From NCBI RefSeq assembly GCF_001696535.1, contig NZ_MBQE01000003.1, positions 186,001 through 250,000 of the forward strand: a stretch of DNA of 64,000 nucleotides. Reading direction: 5' to 3'. Under the pieces are notes generated by a model, which saw nothing but the letters and a program-made list of their open reading frames with translations, made no database searches and had not been told where the DNA came from. Each line of letters starts with the position of its first letter. Positions within the stretch are counted from its first letter, which is position 1. Shown piece by piece: positions 1 through 8,596 of the stretch. A program made the position numbers and the translations under genes. The stretch comes from Stappia indica (lineage in GTDB: Bacteria > Pseudomonadota > Alphaproteobacteria > Rhizobiales > Stappiaceae).

Positions 1-323
1 TCCTCGTCTTCAGCAATTTCGATGCGATCTACACCTACAATGTCGCGGAAAGCTATGCGCTGGCGATCTCGCATCTGGCCGACCGGCTGCGCGGCGGCGG
101 GCCGTTCCAGGTCGCCTGGCCGACCAGCGATCCGGGCCTGTCGCGCAAGGAGCGGCTGGAGTTGCAGAAGCTGCTGCTGCGCGCCGGCTACGACATCGGC
201 GAGGCCGACGGGCGGGTGGGCGCTGCGACCCGCGAAGGCATCGGCAAGGCCGAGGCACGCTTCGGCATGCCTGTGACGGGCCGTCCGGGACAGCGCATCT
301 ACAAGGCGCTCGGCGGCCGCTGA
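1..323 (+). CDS. Lytic murein transglycosylase (MltB family), C-terminal part
   Basis: The gene enters from the left edge; in-frame codons begin at base 3 and stop with TGA at 321-323. The visible 106 residues include the stretch YNVAESYALAISHLADRL, typical of the end of the MltB-type catalytic domain, then a C-terminal peptidoglycan-binding fold (LSRKERLELQKLLLRAGY, then DGRVGAATREGI) typical of PG_binding_1. Family members are periplasmic enzymes that cleave the glycan strand of peptidoglycan with 1,6-anhydro ring formation. The catalytic glutamate and any signal peptide lie outside the window. The family call rests on motif resemblance and is fairly secure; the exact subfamily is not. Confidence 0.85.
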   Translation, partial: LVFSNFDAIYTYNVAESYALAISHLADRLRGGGPFQVAWPTSDPGLSRKERLELQKLLLRAGYDIGEADGRVGAATREGIGKAEARFGMPVTGRPGQRIYKALGGR

Positions 324-358
324 GCCGTCGCCGGCTCGCTTTCAGCAGGGTCCGGAAA

Positions 359-1612
359 TCACGAGGCGACGGTGCGGTTGCGCCCGCCATGCTTGGCCTC
401 GTAGAGCCGCATGTCGGCGATCCGCATCGCCGACTGCAGGTTGGCCTCGTTGCCGTTCGACAGGCCGACGCTGATCGTCACATTGCCGAGCGTGCGCAGC
501 GGCCCCTCGCGTCCGGTCAGCTCGGCCAGCCCCTTGCGCACCTTGTCGATGAAGGCGACGCCTTCGGCGGGCAGCAGGCCCGGCAGCAGCACGCAGAATT
601 CGTCGCCGCCGAGACGCGCGGGGAAGGCGCGCTGCGGGCAGTGCTCGCGCAGCAGCATGCCGAACAGGCGGATCAGTTCGTCGCCCTGCTCGTGGCCGAA
701 CCGGTCGTTGACCGACTTGAACGTATCGATGTCGATGGCCGCCACTGTCACGTCCTCGCCTGCCCGGCGGCAGCGCTCGAAGGTCGCATTGCCCTCGGAA
801 AACAGGTGCCGGCGGTTCGACAGCCCGCTCAACGCGTCGTTATGCGCCATGCCCGACAGGGTCTGGATCCGGTCCAGCATGTCGAGGTTCTGCGAGATCC
901 GCAGCATGAACTCTTCCGGCGTGCAGGATTTCGGCAGGAAGTCGTTGGCGCCGGACTTCAGGAAGCGGGCGATCACCTCGGGACCTGCCTTGCCCGACAG
1001 GCCGATCACGGCCAGCTCGTTCATGGTGAAGCGCCCGCGCACCGCGCGCAGCACCTCGAAGCCGTCGACCCGCGGCATCACGTAGTCGAGCACCACCAGC
1101 CGCAGGTTCTCGAACGTGTCGAGCATGTCGATGGCGGTCGTGTGGTCGGGCGCCGTATGCACTCGCAGCTGGTAGAGCGACAGGCGACGGGCGATCACCT
1201 CCGTGTCGACCCGGCTGTCGTCGATCACCAGCGCATCGATATGGCGGTTGGCATGAACGCGCTGCACCAGCGTCGTCAGGTAGGTCAGGCTCGCCGGGCT
1301 GTCCTTCAGGATGTAGTCGACGACGCCCTTGTTCAGCAGCGTGTGCCGCAGCTTCTCGTCGAAGCGTCCGGAAAACACGATGGTCGGCAGGTTGGCGCTC
1401 AGCGTCACGTCGACGATCTCGCCGTCGGGCGCGTCCGGCAGGGTCAGGTCGACCAGCGCCACCACCGGCTTGAAGTCCGGTCGCGCCAGCAGCGCCTCGG
1501 CCTCAGCCCGCGTCGCGGCGGAAACGACCTCCAGCCCATGCAGCTCGCTCAACTGACGACGAATGACCCGCTCGAAGAATGACGCATCCTCTACAAGCAG
1601 AACTTGTCCCAT
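359..1612 (-). CDS. REC-REC-GGDEF response regulator (PleD-type diguanylate cyclase)
   Basis: A 417-residue soluble protein with PleD architecture. Receiver 1 spans about residues 1-120 with phospho-acceptor Asp55 (VALVDLTLPD), receiver 2 about 124-245 with Asp176 (VVLDYVMP), and the GGDEF domain about 255-415 with an intact GGDEF signature at 335-339. It should make cyclic-di-GMP from two GTP when phosphorylated. The allosteric RxxD I-site expected at 326-329 reads PQRA, so product inhibition through the canonical site looks absent. The ATG at 1612 gives the full first receiver. It stands alone, convergent with the transglycosylase gene. No divK neighbour is present, so I do not call it pleD itself. 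Confidence 0.93.
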   Translation of the reverse strand: MGQVLLVEDASFFERVIRRQLSELHGLEVVSAATRAEAEALLARPDFKPVVALVDLTLPDAPDGEIVDVTLSANLPTIVFSGRFDEKLRHTLLNKGVVDYILKDSPASLTYLTTLVQRVHANRHIDALVIDDSRVDTEVIARRLSLYQLRVHTAPDHTTAIDMLDTFENLRLVVLDYVMPRVDGFEVLRAVRGRFTMNELAVIGLSGKAGPEVIARFLKSGANDFLPKSCTPEEFMLRISQNLDMLDRIQTLSGMAHNDALSGLSNRRHLFSEGNATFERCRRAGEDVTVAAIDIDTFKSVNDRFGHEQGDELIRLFGMLLREHCPQRAFPARLGGDEFCVLLPGLLPAEGVAFIDKVRKGLAELTGREGPLRTLGNVTISVGLSNGNEANLQSAMRIADMRLYEAKHGGRNRTVAS

Positions 1613-2030
1613 CTCGCACGCCCCAACTCTCTCCCAGGGACCTCGACCATTGTCCGGGACCGGTGAAGGAAACGTTTACCGAATCACGTTTCCGCCGATT
1701 GGATCGGCTGCCGCTTGCGCCGGAATTCGTCTGAAATCCGTCGCTTGGCCGTGAGGGGGGATAAGACCGGGCGAGGGCGGGGATAGGCCGCGCGGGAGGT
1801 CGCATTCGTCGGTCGGTGCCGGAAGCGCCCTCGTTCCGGCAATGGCCCGGGGACAAGTCGCCGCGCCCGCGCCGTCGCGCTGCATCCGCAGATTGTCGTG
1901 TTTGCGTGCCGGAATGCAATTTTGGCGGATATTGAGACGGGATTTTGCAAAATCCTGCGCAACTTTTCTCGAAATCGCGCGGCGCAGATCCGCATGGTCC
2001 GCGCTTGAGCGCCCGCCGGAGGTTCCGGCG
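1613..2030. other. Intergenic region with a 16-bp perfect palindrome
   Basis: There is no convincing gene between the cyclase start and the scoB terminator. The small open frames here lack ribosome sites and have no recognisable family. The one clear structure is the perfect palindrome GGATTTTGCAAAATCC at 1940-1955. It could be a protein-binding site, but no candidate protein is visible. The stretch also must hold the promoter of the cyclase gene (minus strand), which I could not place. Confidence 0.5.
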
Positions 2031-2064
2031 CAAACAAAAAGGCGGACGGGAGATCCCGTCCGCC
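2031..2064 (-). terminator. Rho-independent terminator of scoAB
   Basis: Arms GGCGGACGGG (2041-2050) and CCCGTCCGCC (2055-2064) form a perfect 10-bp stem with a 4-base loop. Read on the minus strand the stem is followed by a T-rich run (complement of 2031-2040). It lies 46 bases past the scoB stop. Confidence 0.9.
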
Positions 2065-2109
2065 TTCGCGTTTCTTGCAAAAAGGGTCCGGCCGATCAGG
2101 CCGAACCGA

Positions 2110-2745
2110 TCAGGCCGGAATGGTCAGCTTGGCCGCCGTGCTGGCCTTGACCTCGTCCGCGGTCACGTCCTTGGCCAGTTCCACCAGCACCAGGCCGTCC
2201 TCGGTCACGTCGAAGACGCCCAGATTGGTGATGATCCGGTGCACGCAGTTGACGCCGGTCAGCGGCAGGGTGCACTCGGGCAGCAGCTTCGGGTCGCCCG
2301 ACTTGGACGTGTGGTCCATGATCACCACGACGCGCTTGACGCCGGCGACCAGGTCCATGGCGCCGCCCATGCCCTTGACCATCTTGCCCGGAATCATCCA
2401 GTTGGCGAGATCGCCCTTCTCGGACACTTCCATGGCGCCCAGGATCGACAGGTCGATATGGCCGCCGCGGATCATGCCGAAGCTGTCGGCGGACGAGAAA
2501 TAGCTCGTCTGCGGCAGCTCGGTGATCGTCTGCTTGCCGGCGTTGATCAGGTCCGCATCCACCTCGTTCTCCGTCGGGAACGGGCCCATGCCGAGCATGC
2601 CGTTCTCCGACTGGAGCGTGACGTGAACGCCCTCGGGAATGTAGTTCGAGACCAGCGTCGGGATGCCGATGCCGAGATTGACGTAGAAGCCGTCCTCCAG
2701 CTCCTGCGCGGCCCGCTGGGCCATTTCGTCGCGAGTCCAGGCCAT
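2110..2745 (-). CDS. scoB: 3-oxoacid CoA-transferase, subunit B
   Basis: 211 residues beginning [19 protein letters not shown] and containing [10 protein letters not shown], the family signature with the SENG motif ([11 protein letters not shown]) that carries the catalytic glutamate to which CoA is attached. With ScoA it moves CoA between succinyl-CoA and acetoacetate, so that ketone bodies or polyhydroxybutyrate breakdown products enter acetyl-CoA metabolism. ATG at 2745 has a strong AAGGAGAA ribosome site. The gene follows scoA by 17 bases and ends before a strong terminator. Phasin genes about 23 kb away fit a PHB-storing organism. Confidence 0.95.
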   Translation of the reverse strand: MAWTRDEMAQRAAQELEDGFYVNLGIGIPTLVSNYIPEGVHVTLQSENGMLGMGPFPTENEVDADLINAGKQTITELPQTSYFSSADSFGMIRGGHIDLSILGAMEVSEKGDLANWMIPGKMVKGMGGAMDLVAGVKRVVVIMDHTSKSGDPKLLPECTLPLTGVNCVHRIITNLGVFDVTEDGLVLVELAKDVTADEVKASTAAKLTIPA

Positions 2746-2762
2746 TGTTCTTCTCCTTGTCC

Positions 2763-3458
2763 TCAGGCGGCGCGGGTGGTGCGCTTCTCGATCCGCTTCT
2801 CGTGCTGGCCGAGAATGATGCGGTCGACGAAGATGCCCGGCGTGTGGATGGTGTCGGGATCGAGCTCGCCGAGCCCTACGATCTCCTCCACCTCGACAAG
2901 GGTCGTCTTGCCGGCGGTCGCCATCATCGGATTGAAGTTGCGGGCGGTCTTCCGGTAGATCAGGTTGCCTTCCGGATCGGCTTTCCAGGCCTTCACCAGC
3001 GACACATCGGCGACCAGTCCGGTCTCCATGATGTAGGTCTCGCCGTTGAAGTCCTTGTGCTCCTTGCCTTCCGCGATCAGCGTGCCGACGCCGGTCTTGG
3101 TGTAGAAGCCCGGGATACCGGCGCCGCCGGCGCGGATGCGCTCGGCCAGGGTGCCCTGCGGGTTGAACTCCAGCTCCAGCTCGCCGTTGAGGTACTGACG
3201 CTCGAATGTAGCATTCTCGCCGACATACGAGGAAATCATCTTGCTGATCTGGCGCGTCTGCAGCAGCAGGCCGAGGCCGAAATCGTCGACACCGGCATTG
3301 TTGGAAATCGCCGTGATGTTCTTCGTACCGCTGTCGCGCAACGCCGCGATCAGGTTCTCCGGAATGCCGCAAAGACCGAACCCGCCGGCCATCACAGTCA
3401 TGCCGTCAAACGTCAGTCCCTCAAGCGCGGCGGCCGCGTTGGGGTATACCTTATTCAT
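2763..3458 (-). CDS. scoA: 3-oxoacid CoA-transferase, subunit A
   Basis: 231 residues beginning [14 protein letters not shown], with the glycine-rich CoA-binding stretch [15 protein letters not shown] near residue 30 and the usual subunit A length. It pairs with ScoB in the cytosolic succinyl-CoA:acetoacetate CoA-transferase. The ATG at 3458 is preceded by GAGGAGA at good spacing; upstream in-frame starts would add residues with no family resemblance. It is the first gene of the scoAB operon. A 13-bp sequence containing the ribosome site is directly repeated just upstream. Confidence 0.95.
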   Translation of the reverse strand: MNKVYPNAAAALEGLTFDGMTVMAGGFGLCGIPENLIAALRDSGTKNITAISNNAGVDDFGLGLLLQTRQISKMISSYVGENATFERQYLNGELELEFNPQGTLAERIRAGGAGIPGFYTKTGVGTLIAEGKEHKDFNGETYIMETGLVADVSLVKAWKADPEGNLIYRKTARNFNPMMATAGKTTLVEVEEIVGLGELDPDTIHTPGIFVDRIILGQHEKRIEKRTTRAA

Positions 3459-3461
3459 CTG

Positions 3462-3491
3462 GCGTCTCCTCGCATCAGCGTCTCCTCGCAA
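3462..3491. repeat. Tandem 13-bp repeat containing the scoA ribosome site
   Basis: GCGTCTCCTCGCA occurs at 3462-3474 and again at 3479-3491, 17 bases apart. On the minus strand each copy carries GAGGAGA. The proximal copy is the likely Shine-Dalgarno of scoA; the distal copy looks like a small duplication. Confidence 0.7.
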
Positions 3492-3731
3492 CGGATCGTG
3501 CGGACGGTGCACGGCGCTCGGCCGACCGTCCAACATGAACCTTTCGTCAGGCGCCCTGTGATACCTTCCCTCACCGGTGATCTCAAGCGCCATCCATTCG
3601 CCCCGGGATTTCCGCCGGTTTCGTCTTGAACCGCGTGCCGCGACCTCCTATCCCCTTGCAGGAGGCAACGCGTTGCGCCGCTGCCCCTACATAGATGACG
3701 ACGCGCCATGCGGCGCCGGCCGGATTTTGTC

Positions 3732-5507
3732 ATGAAGCGCCTTCTGGCGATCCTCCTTGCAGCCCTTGTCCTCGTCGCGGTCGCCGGCATCGCCGGCTAT
3801 CTGATGATCGCGCGCGAGGTCTCGCGCGAGCGCGTCGAGGCGAGCCTGTCCGCCCGGCTCGGCGGCGCGGTGCAGCTCACCGGCACGCCCGCCGTCTCGT
3901 TCGCGCAAGGGCCGGCGCTGATGCTCGGCGAGGTCCGCTGGCAGGGGCGGGACGGCCGCTGGATACTGGCTGCCGAGCGTATGAGCGCGGGGATAGATCC
4001 CGCCGGCCTCTTCCTGGGCGAGGTTCGCCTCTCGTCGTTCCAGCTTCAGGGCGCGCGCCTGCACCTGGCCGGCGTTCCCGCCGAGGGCGCGCTGGCGGGC
4101 CTTGGCCGCGACCTGTCGCAGCTCATGGGCGTGCCGGTTTCGGTTGCTGGCGATGCGATCAGCTGGGGCGCGTCGGAGGCCCCGCGCCTCGGCGCCTTCA
4201 CCCTGCGCCTTTCTCCCTCCGGCGAGGGCGGCAGCTTGCGCGGCTCCGTGGTCGCCGGCGACCAGACGGTCGAGTTCAGCACCACGCTGGCGGATCGCGG
4301 CATCCTGACCGGAACCGCCAGCGGCCCGGTGGCCGTGTCGGTCGTCTCGCCGCTTGCCAGCTTCCGGATGACCGGCGCCGTCCGCAACCCGGAAGCGGCC
4401 CGGATCGAAGGCAATTTCGATTTCAATACCAGCGACTTGCGCGGGCTTGCCGTGCGGTTCGGCAAGACGCTGGTCGGCGAGGCGAGCTTCGGCGCGCTGC
4501 GCATCACCGGCGATGGCGCGCTCGACTTCTCGCGTTTGGTGCTCGACACCGCCCGGCTGGAGCTCGACGGCAATGTCGGCGAGGGCCGCCTCGGCTTCGA
4601 GCTCGGCAGCCAGCGCCCGCGGCTGGAGGGAACGCTCGCCTTCGAGCAGTTCGACCTGTCCGCCTATCTCGGCGAGCTGGGCAGCCTGGCCGGGGTGCCG
4701 GACGACACGCCGCAGGGCGACAGCCTGCGCGACAGGCCCTTGTCGGCCCTGCTGCAGGCGGCCGACATCGATCTGCGCCTGTCGGCGAACCGCTTCATCG
4801 CCGGGCCGCTGTCGGGCGGTCCGAGCGCCATCGCGCTGCTGCTGCGCGATGGCGATCTCTCGCTCGATCTCAGCGAAACCGCAGTGTCTGGCGGCAAGCT
4901 GGAGGCGACCGCCCGGCTGAAGCCTGCCGGAGACGACATGTTCGATCTCGCAGCCAATGCGATTGCCGAAAAGCTGGATGTGCGCGGGCTTCCCTCGCCC
5001 GATGTCGTGACGTTGCCGCAGGCCGGGGCGCTGACCTTCCGCCTCGGCCGTACCGGCAAGGGGCCGACGCTTGCCGCGATTCTCGAGGGCGCCGGCGGCG
5101 AGGTTCAGCTCACGCTGGAAAACGCGACCTATCCGGCCGGCGGCGAGGCATTGGCCCGGCTCGCCTCCTCGACGGGCGAGGCAGGCGCCACCGCCGCCAC
5201 CTCCCTGGTGCTGGACCGGTTGACCGGGCGCGGCGGCATGGAAGGGCATGAGATGCGTCTCAGCGATGTCGAGGCGCTCGCCGGCAAGCATCTCGTGCGG
5301 CTCGCCGGCCGTCTGTCGCTTGCCGATTTTTCGCTGTCTCTGCGCGGCCGGCTGTTGCCGCGTCCCGCTGCCACGCCCGCCGGGACCCCGGCGCCGGAGG
5401 AGCCTGCGGAGCCGCAAGGCGCCGACCAGGGCATCCCGGTGCTGGTGCGCGGCACGCTCGCCCGCCCCAGCCTGCTGCCGGACATGACCGGCGTCCGCGC
5501 GCCGTAA
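3732..5507 (+). CDS. AsmA-like membrane-anchored protein
   Basis: 591 residues from MKRLLAILLAALVLVAVAGIAG, a short basic N-terminus followed by one transmembrane anchor, then a long beta-rich periplasmic part with recurring short strands (for example LDGNVGEGRLGFEL). This is the layout of AsmA/TamB-related proteins, which have been linked to lipid transport or outer-membrane assembly. I chose the ATG at 3732 since it begins the anchor; an ATG at 3708 would add MRRRPDFV. Neither has a strong ribosome site. The tail is Pro/Ala/Glu rich (about residues 545-570). It is a single gene between divergent scoAB and the convergent pot operon. Substrate unknown. Confidence 0.8.
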   Translation: MKRLLAILLAALVLVAVAGIAGYLMIAREVSRERVEASLSARLGGAVQLTGTPAVSFAQGPALMLGEVRWQGRDGRWILAAERMSAGIDPAGLFLGEVRLSSFQLQGARLHLAGVPAEGALAGLGRDLSQLMGVPVSVAGDAISWGASEAPRLGAFTLRLSPSGEGGSLRGSVVAGDQTVEFSTTLADRGILTGTASGPVAVSVVSPLASFRMTGAVRNPEAARIEGNFDFNTSDLRGLAVRFGKTLVGEASFGALRITGDGALDFSRLVLDTARLELDGNVGEGRLGFELGSQRPRLEGTLAFEQFDLSAYLGELGSLAGVPDDTPQGDSLRDRPLSALLQAADIDLRLSANRFIAGPLSGGPSAIALLLRDGDLSLDLSETAVSGGKLEATARLKPAGDDMFDLAANAIAEKLDVRGLPSPDVVTLPQAGALTFRLGRTGKGPTLAAILEGAGGEVQLTLENATYPAGGEALARLASSTGEAGATAATSLVLDRLTGRGGMEGHEMRLSDVEALAGKHLVRLAGRLSLADFSLSLRGRLLPRPAATPAGTPAPEEPAEPQGADQGIPVLVRGTLARPSLLPDMTGVRAP

Positions 5508-5529
5508 ACCGGCACTCGGAAGCCGCGTA

Positions 5530-6351
5530 TCAGCCCTGCGCCTCGGCCCGCCGCATGTCCTGCGCCCGCCGCACTTCGCGCCGCTTGGTCAGCAGCGAGG
5601 TGCAGACCACCACCACCGTCACCACACCGACCAGGATCGTGCAGACCGCGTTGATCTCCGGCGTCACGCCGAGACGGACCTGCGAGTAGATCTTCATCGG
5701 CAAGGTCGTGGCTTCCGGCCCGGTGGTGAAGCTGGCAATGACCAGGTCGTCGAGCGACAGGGTGAAGGCCAGCATCCACCCGGCAACGACGCCGGGAAGG
5801 ATGATCGGCAGGGTGATCGAGAAGAAGGTGCGCGCCGGCGGGCAGCCGAGATCCTGCGCCGCTTCCTCCAGCGACCGGTCGAAGCCGGCAAGGCGCGATT
5901 GCACCACAACCGCCACGTAGCACATGGCGAAGGTCGTGTGCGCGATCATGATCGTCCAGAAGCCGCGGGCCTGGTCGATGGCGACGAAAAGCAGCAGCAG
6001 GGAGAGGCCGAGGATCACCTCCGGCATCACCAGCGGCGCGTAGACCATGCCGGAAAACAGACTGCGGCCGGCGAACCGGCCCGAGCGCACCAGCACCAGG
6101 GCGGCCAGCGTGCCCAGGACCGTGGCGATGGTTGCCGAGGCGAAGGCGACCCGCACGGTCACCCAGGCGGCATCGAGGAGCTGCTGGTTGCCGAGCAGCG
6201 TGCCGTACCAGCGGGTCGAGAAGCCGCCCCACACGGTGACGAGCCGCGAGTCGTTGAACGAGTAGATCACCAGCAGCACGATCGGCAGGTACAGGAAGGA
6301 AAATCCCAGCACCAGCGAGGTGACGTTGAACCAGCTCGGCCCCTGTCTCAT
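5530..6351 (-). CDS. potI: Polyamine ABC transporter permease (PotI type)
   Basis: 273 residues with about six membrane segments and the inner-membrane permease EAA loop EEAAQDLGCPPARTFFSITLP near residue 165, where it docks on the ATPase. The start MRQGPSWFNVTSLVLGFSFLYLPIV is typical of PotI. ATG at 6351 has an AAAGGA ribosome site. It is the last gene of the potF-potG-potH-potI operon, 52 bases after potH. The putrescine assignment rests on family resemblance plus the adjacent gamma-glutamylputrescine synthetase; spermidine remains possible. Confidence 0.92.
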   Translation of the reverse strand: MRQGPSWFNVTSLVLGFSFLYLPIVLLVIYSFNDSRLVTVWGGFSTRWYGTLLGNQQLLDAAWVTVRVAFASATIATVLGTLAALVLVRSGRFAGRSLFSGMVYAPLVMPEVILGLSLLLLFVAIDQARGFWTIMIAHTTFAMCYVAVVVQSRLAGFDRSLEEAAQDLGCPPARTFFSITLPIILPGVVAGWMLAFTLSLDDLVIASFTTGPEATTLPMKIYSQVRLGVTPEINAVCTILVGVVTVVVVCTSLLTKRREVRRAQDMRRAEAQG

Positions 6352-6403
6352 CGTGCCGTCCTTTCGCGCGTTCCGGCCGCGTGCGGATCCGTCGGTCGGG
6401 TGC

Positions 6404-7330
6404 TCACAGGCCTCTCTCCGCGGCTTTCTGCTGCTGGTTCTGGAACAGCACGATCGGCACCACCAGGATGAGCAGGAGAATGACGGCAACCGCCGAGGAG
6501 ACCGGCCAGTCGCGGTTGGTGAAGAATTCCATCCACAGCGTCTTGCCGATCATCAGGGTTTCCGAGCCGCCCAAAAGGTCGGGAATGACGAACTCGCCGA
6601 CCGCCGGAATGAACACCAGGAAACAGCCGGCGATGACGCCCGGGATCGCCAGCGGCACCGTGATCGTCCAGAAGCTGCGCCACGGCGGGCAGCCGAGATC
6701 CGCGGCCGCTTCCAGCAGGCTGGTGTCGAGCTTTTCGAGGTTCGCGTAGAGCGGCAGCACCAGGAACGGAAGGTACGAGTAGACGATGCCGATATAGACC
6801 GCGATGTTGGTGTTGAGGATCGTCAGCGGCTGGTCGATCAGCCCCAGCCACAGCAGGAACTGGTTGAGCAGGCCCTCGTTCTTGAGGATGCCGATCCAGG
6901 CGTAGACGCGGATCAGGAAGCTGGTCCAGAACGGCAGGATCACAAGCATCAGCAGCGTCGTGCGCCATTCTTTCGGCGCCCGCGCCATGCCGTAGGCGAT
7001 CGGAAAGCCGACCAGCAGCGTGATCAGCGTCGACACGCCGGCGATCGAGACGCTGGACAGGTACGACTTCCAGTAAAGATCGTCCTGAGTGAGCCAGACA
7101 TAGTTCCCGAACGACAGCCCGTCGATCATCTTCATCAGCCCGTCCCAACCGGCGGACGGGTCGAAGGTCGGCATGTATGGCGGGATCGCGACGGCGATCT
7201 CCGACAGCGAGATCTTGAAGACGATGAAGAACGGCGCCAGGAAGAAGAACAGCAGCCACGCATAGGGAACGGCGATCAGCAGCCAGCCGCCGAGGCTGCG
7301 CCGTGGTTTCGTGCTCACCTGCTCGGGCAT
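6404..7330 (-). CDS. potH: Polyamine ABC transporter permease (PotH type)
   Basis: 308 residues, about six membrane segments, with a cytoplasmic N-terminus and a large first periplasmic loop (about residues 45-90), as in PotH. The EAA loop EAAADLGCPPWRSFWTITVP lies near residue 205. It forms the heteromeric channel with the PotI protein. ATG at 7330, 51 bases after potG stops. Some C-terminal residues are polar (QNQQQKAAERGL), a usual cytoplasmic tail. Confidence 0.92.
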   Translation of the reverse strand: MPEQVSTKPRRSLGGWLLIAVPYAWLLFFFLAPFFIVFKISLSEIAVAIPPYMPTFDPSAGWDGLMKMIDGLSFGNYVWLTQDDLYWKSYLSSVSIAGVSTLITLLVGFPIAYGMARAPKEWRTTLLMLVILPFWTSFLIRVYAWIGILKNEGLLNQFLLWLGLIDQPLTILNTNIAVYIGIVYSYLPFLVLPLYANLEKLDTSLLEAAADLGCPPWRSFWTITVPLAIPGVIAGCFLVFIPAVGEFVIPDLLGGSETLMIGKTLWMEFFTNRDWPVSSAVAVILLLILVVPIVLFQNQQQKAAERGL

Positions 7331-7381
7331 CGTGTCATCTCCCCGTTGAGGTCCGGTGGCCTTGCGCCCCGCCGAACGGCG

Positions 7382-8530
7382 TTACTTCGTCAGAACGACC
7401 CCGGCATCCGCATCCCAGGTCAGCCACACCTTGTCGTCCCAGCCGACCGGCCGTTCGACGACGCGCGACCGGTTGGCAACGGTGGCCCGCACGGTCTGCT
7501 CGTTGGCGATGTGCGTGTGGTAGATCGAGACGTCGCCGAGATAGGCGATGTCCCAGACCTCGCCGGTCACCGCGTTCACCTTGCTGGCGGGTTCCTCGAA
7601 GGAAATGCGCACCTTCTCGGGGCGGATCGCGAACCACACCGTGTCGCCGATGCCTGCCTCGACAGGATGCATTACCTCGATCTCGCAGCCGAACTCGACC
7701 GACGTCATGCGGCAGATGTCGCCGTCCTTGGCGGTGACCTTGCATTCCATCAGATTGATATCGCCGATGAAATCGGCCACGAACCGCGAGTTCGGCAGCT
7801 CGTAGATTTCCGCCGGCGTGGCGATCTGGATGATCCGGCCGCGGTCCATGACGGCGATGCGGTCGGCCATGGTCATGGCCTCTTCCTGGTCGTGGGTGAC
7901 GATCAGGAAGGTCATGCCGAGCTCGTATTGCAGGTCGGTGAGCTCGAACTGGGTCTCCTCGCGCAGTTTGCGGTCGAGGGCGCCGAGCGGCTCGTCGAGC
8001 AGCAGCACCTTGGGCTTCTTGGCCAGCGAGCGGGCCAGCGCGACGCGCTGCCTCTGGCCGCCGGACAGCTGGTGCGGCTTGCGCTTGGCGAAGTCCTGCA
8101 GCTTCACCAGCTTCAGCATTTCCTCGACGCGCGCGGTGATCTGGTCCTTCGGCATGCCCTCCTGCTTGAGGCCGAAGGCGACATTCGCCTCCACGCTCAT
8201 GTGCGGGAACAGCGCGTAGGACTGGAACATCATGTTGACCGGGCGCTTGTAGGGCGGCACGCCAGCCAGGTTCTGCCCGTCGAGATAGATCTCGCCCGCG
8301 TTCGGCGTCTCGAAGCCGGCGAGCATGCGCATCATCGTCGTCTTGCCGCAGCCGGAGCCGCCGAGCAGGGCGAAGAACTCGCGCTCGTAGATCTTGAGCG
8401 ATAGGTTGTCGACGGCGGTGAAGTCGCCGAAGGTCTTGGTAACGTTCCTGAACTCGATATACGGCTTCGCCTGCGGGTCGTCCCAGGGTGCGAAGTCGCG
8501 GCGCACCGGCCCGATCGGTTTCTTTGCCAA
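7382..8530 (-). CDS. potG: Polyamine ABC transporter ATP-binding protein (PotG type)
   Basis: 382 residues: nucleotide-binding domain with Walker A GGSGCGKTT at 57-65, signature LSGGQRQRVALARSL near 150, Walker B VLLLDEPLGALD near 172 and the H-loop histidine in VTHDQEEAM, followed by a C-terminal regulatory TOBE domain (about 300-382). It hydrolyses ATP to drive uptake through PotHI. The start is TTG at 8530, with a GAGGGGG ribosome site 5 bases before it; no ATG fits. It lies 66 bases after potF, across a strong hairpin. Confidence 0.94.
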   Translation of the reverse strand: MAKKPIGPVRRDFAPWDDPQAKPYIEFRNVTKTFGDFTAVDNLSLKIYEREFFALLGGSGCGKTTMMRMLAGFETPNAGEIYLDGQNLAGVPPYKRPVNMMFQSYALFPHMSVEANVAFGLKQEGMPKDQITARVEEMLKLVKLQDFAKRKPHQLSGGQRQRVALARSLAKKPKVLLLDEPLGALDRKLREETQFELTDLQYELGMTFLIVTHDQEEAMTMADRIAVMDRGRIIQIATPAEIYELPNSRFVADFIGDINLMECKVTAKDGDICRMTSVEFGCEIEVMHPVEAGIGDTVWFAIRPEKVRISFEEPASKVNAVTGEVWDIAYLGDVSIYHTHIANEQTVRATVANRSRVVERPVGWDDKVWLTWDADAGVVLTK

Positions 8531-8561
8531 GTCAGCCCCCTCGTCGACGGGAGGAAAGGGC

Positions 8562-8583
8562 CCGGCCGCCGGTCGGCGGCCGG
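8562..8583 (-). terminator. Hairpin between potF and potG (likely attenuator)
   Basis: CCGGCCGCC (8562-8570) and GGCGGCCGG (8575-8583) form a perfect 9-bp stem with a GGTC loop, directly after the potF stop. No T-run follows, so it is more likely a partial terminator or mRNA-stabilising hairpin that lets the binding protein be made in excess over the membrane complex. Confidence 0.6.
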
Positions 8584-8596
8584 ACGAGCGTTTCGC

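Noticed and set aside
2110-3372. A 420-codon frame joining scoB to sequence upstream
   Set aside because: The upstream part is scoA read in the wrong frame. The scoB ATG at 2745 has a clear ribosome site and starts the family sequence.
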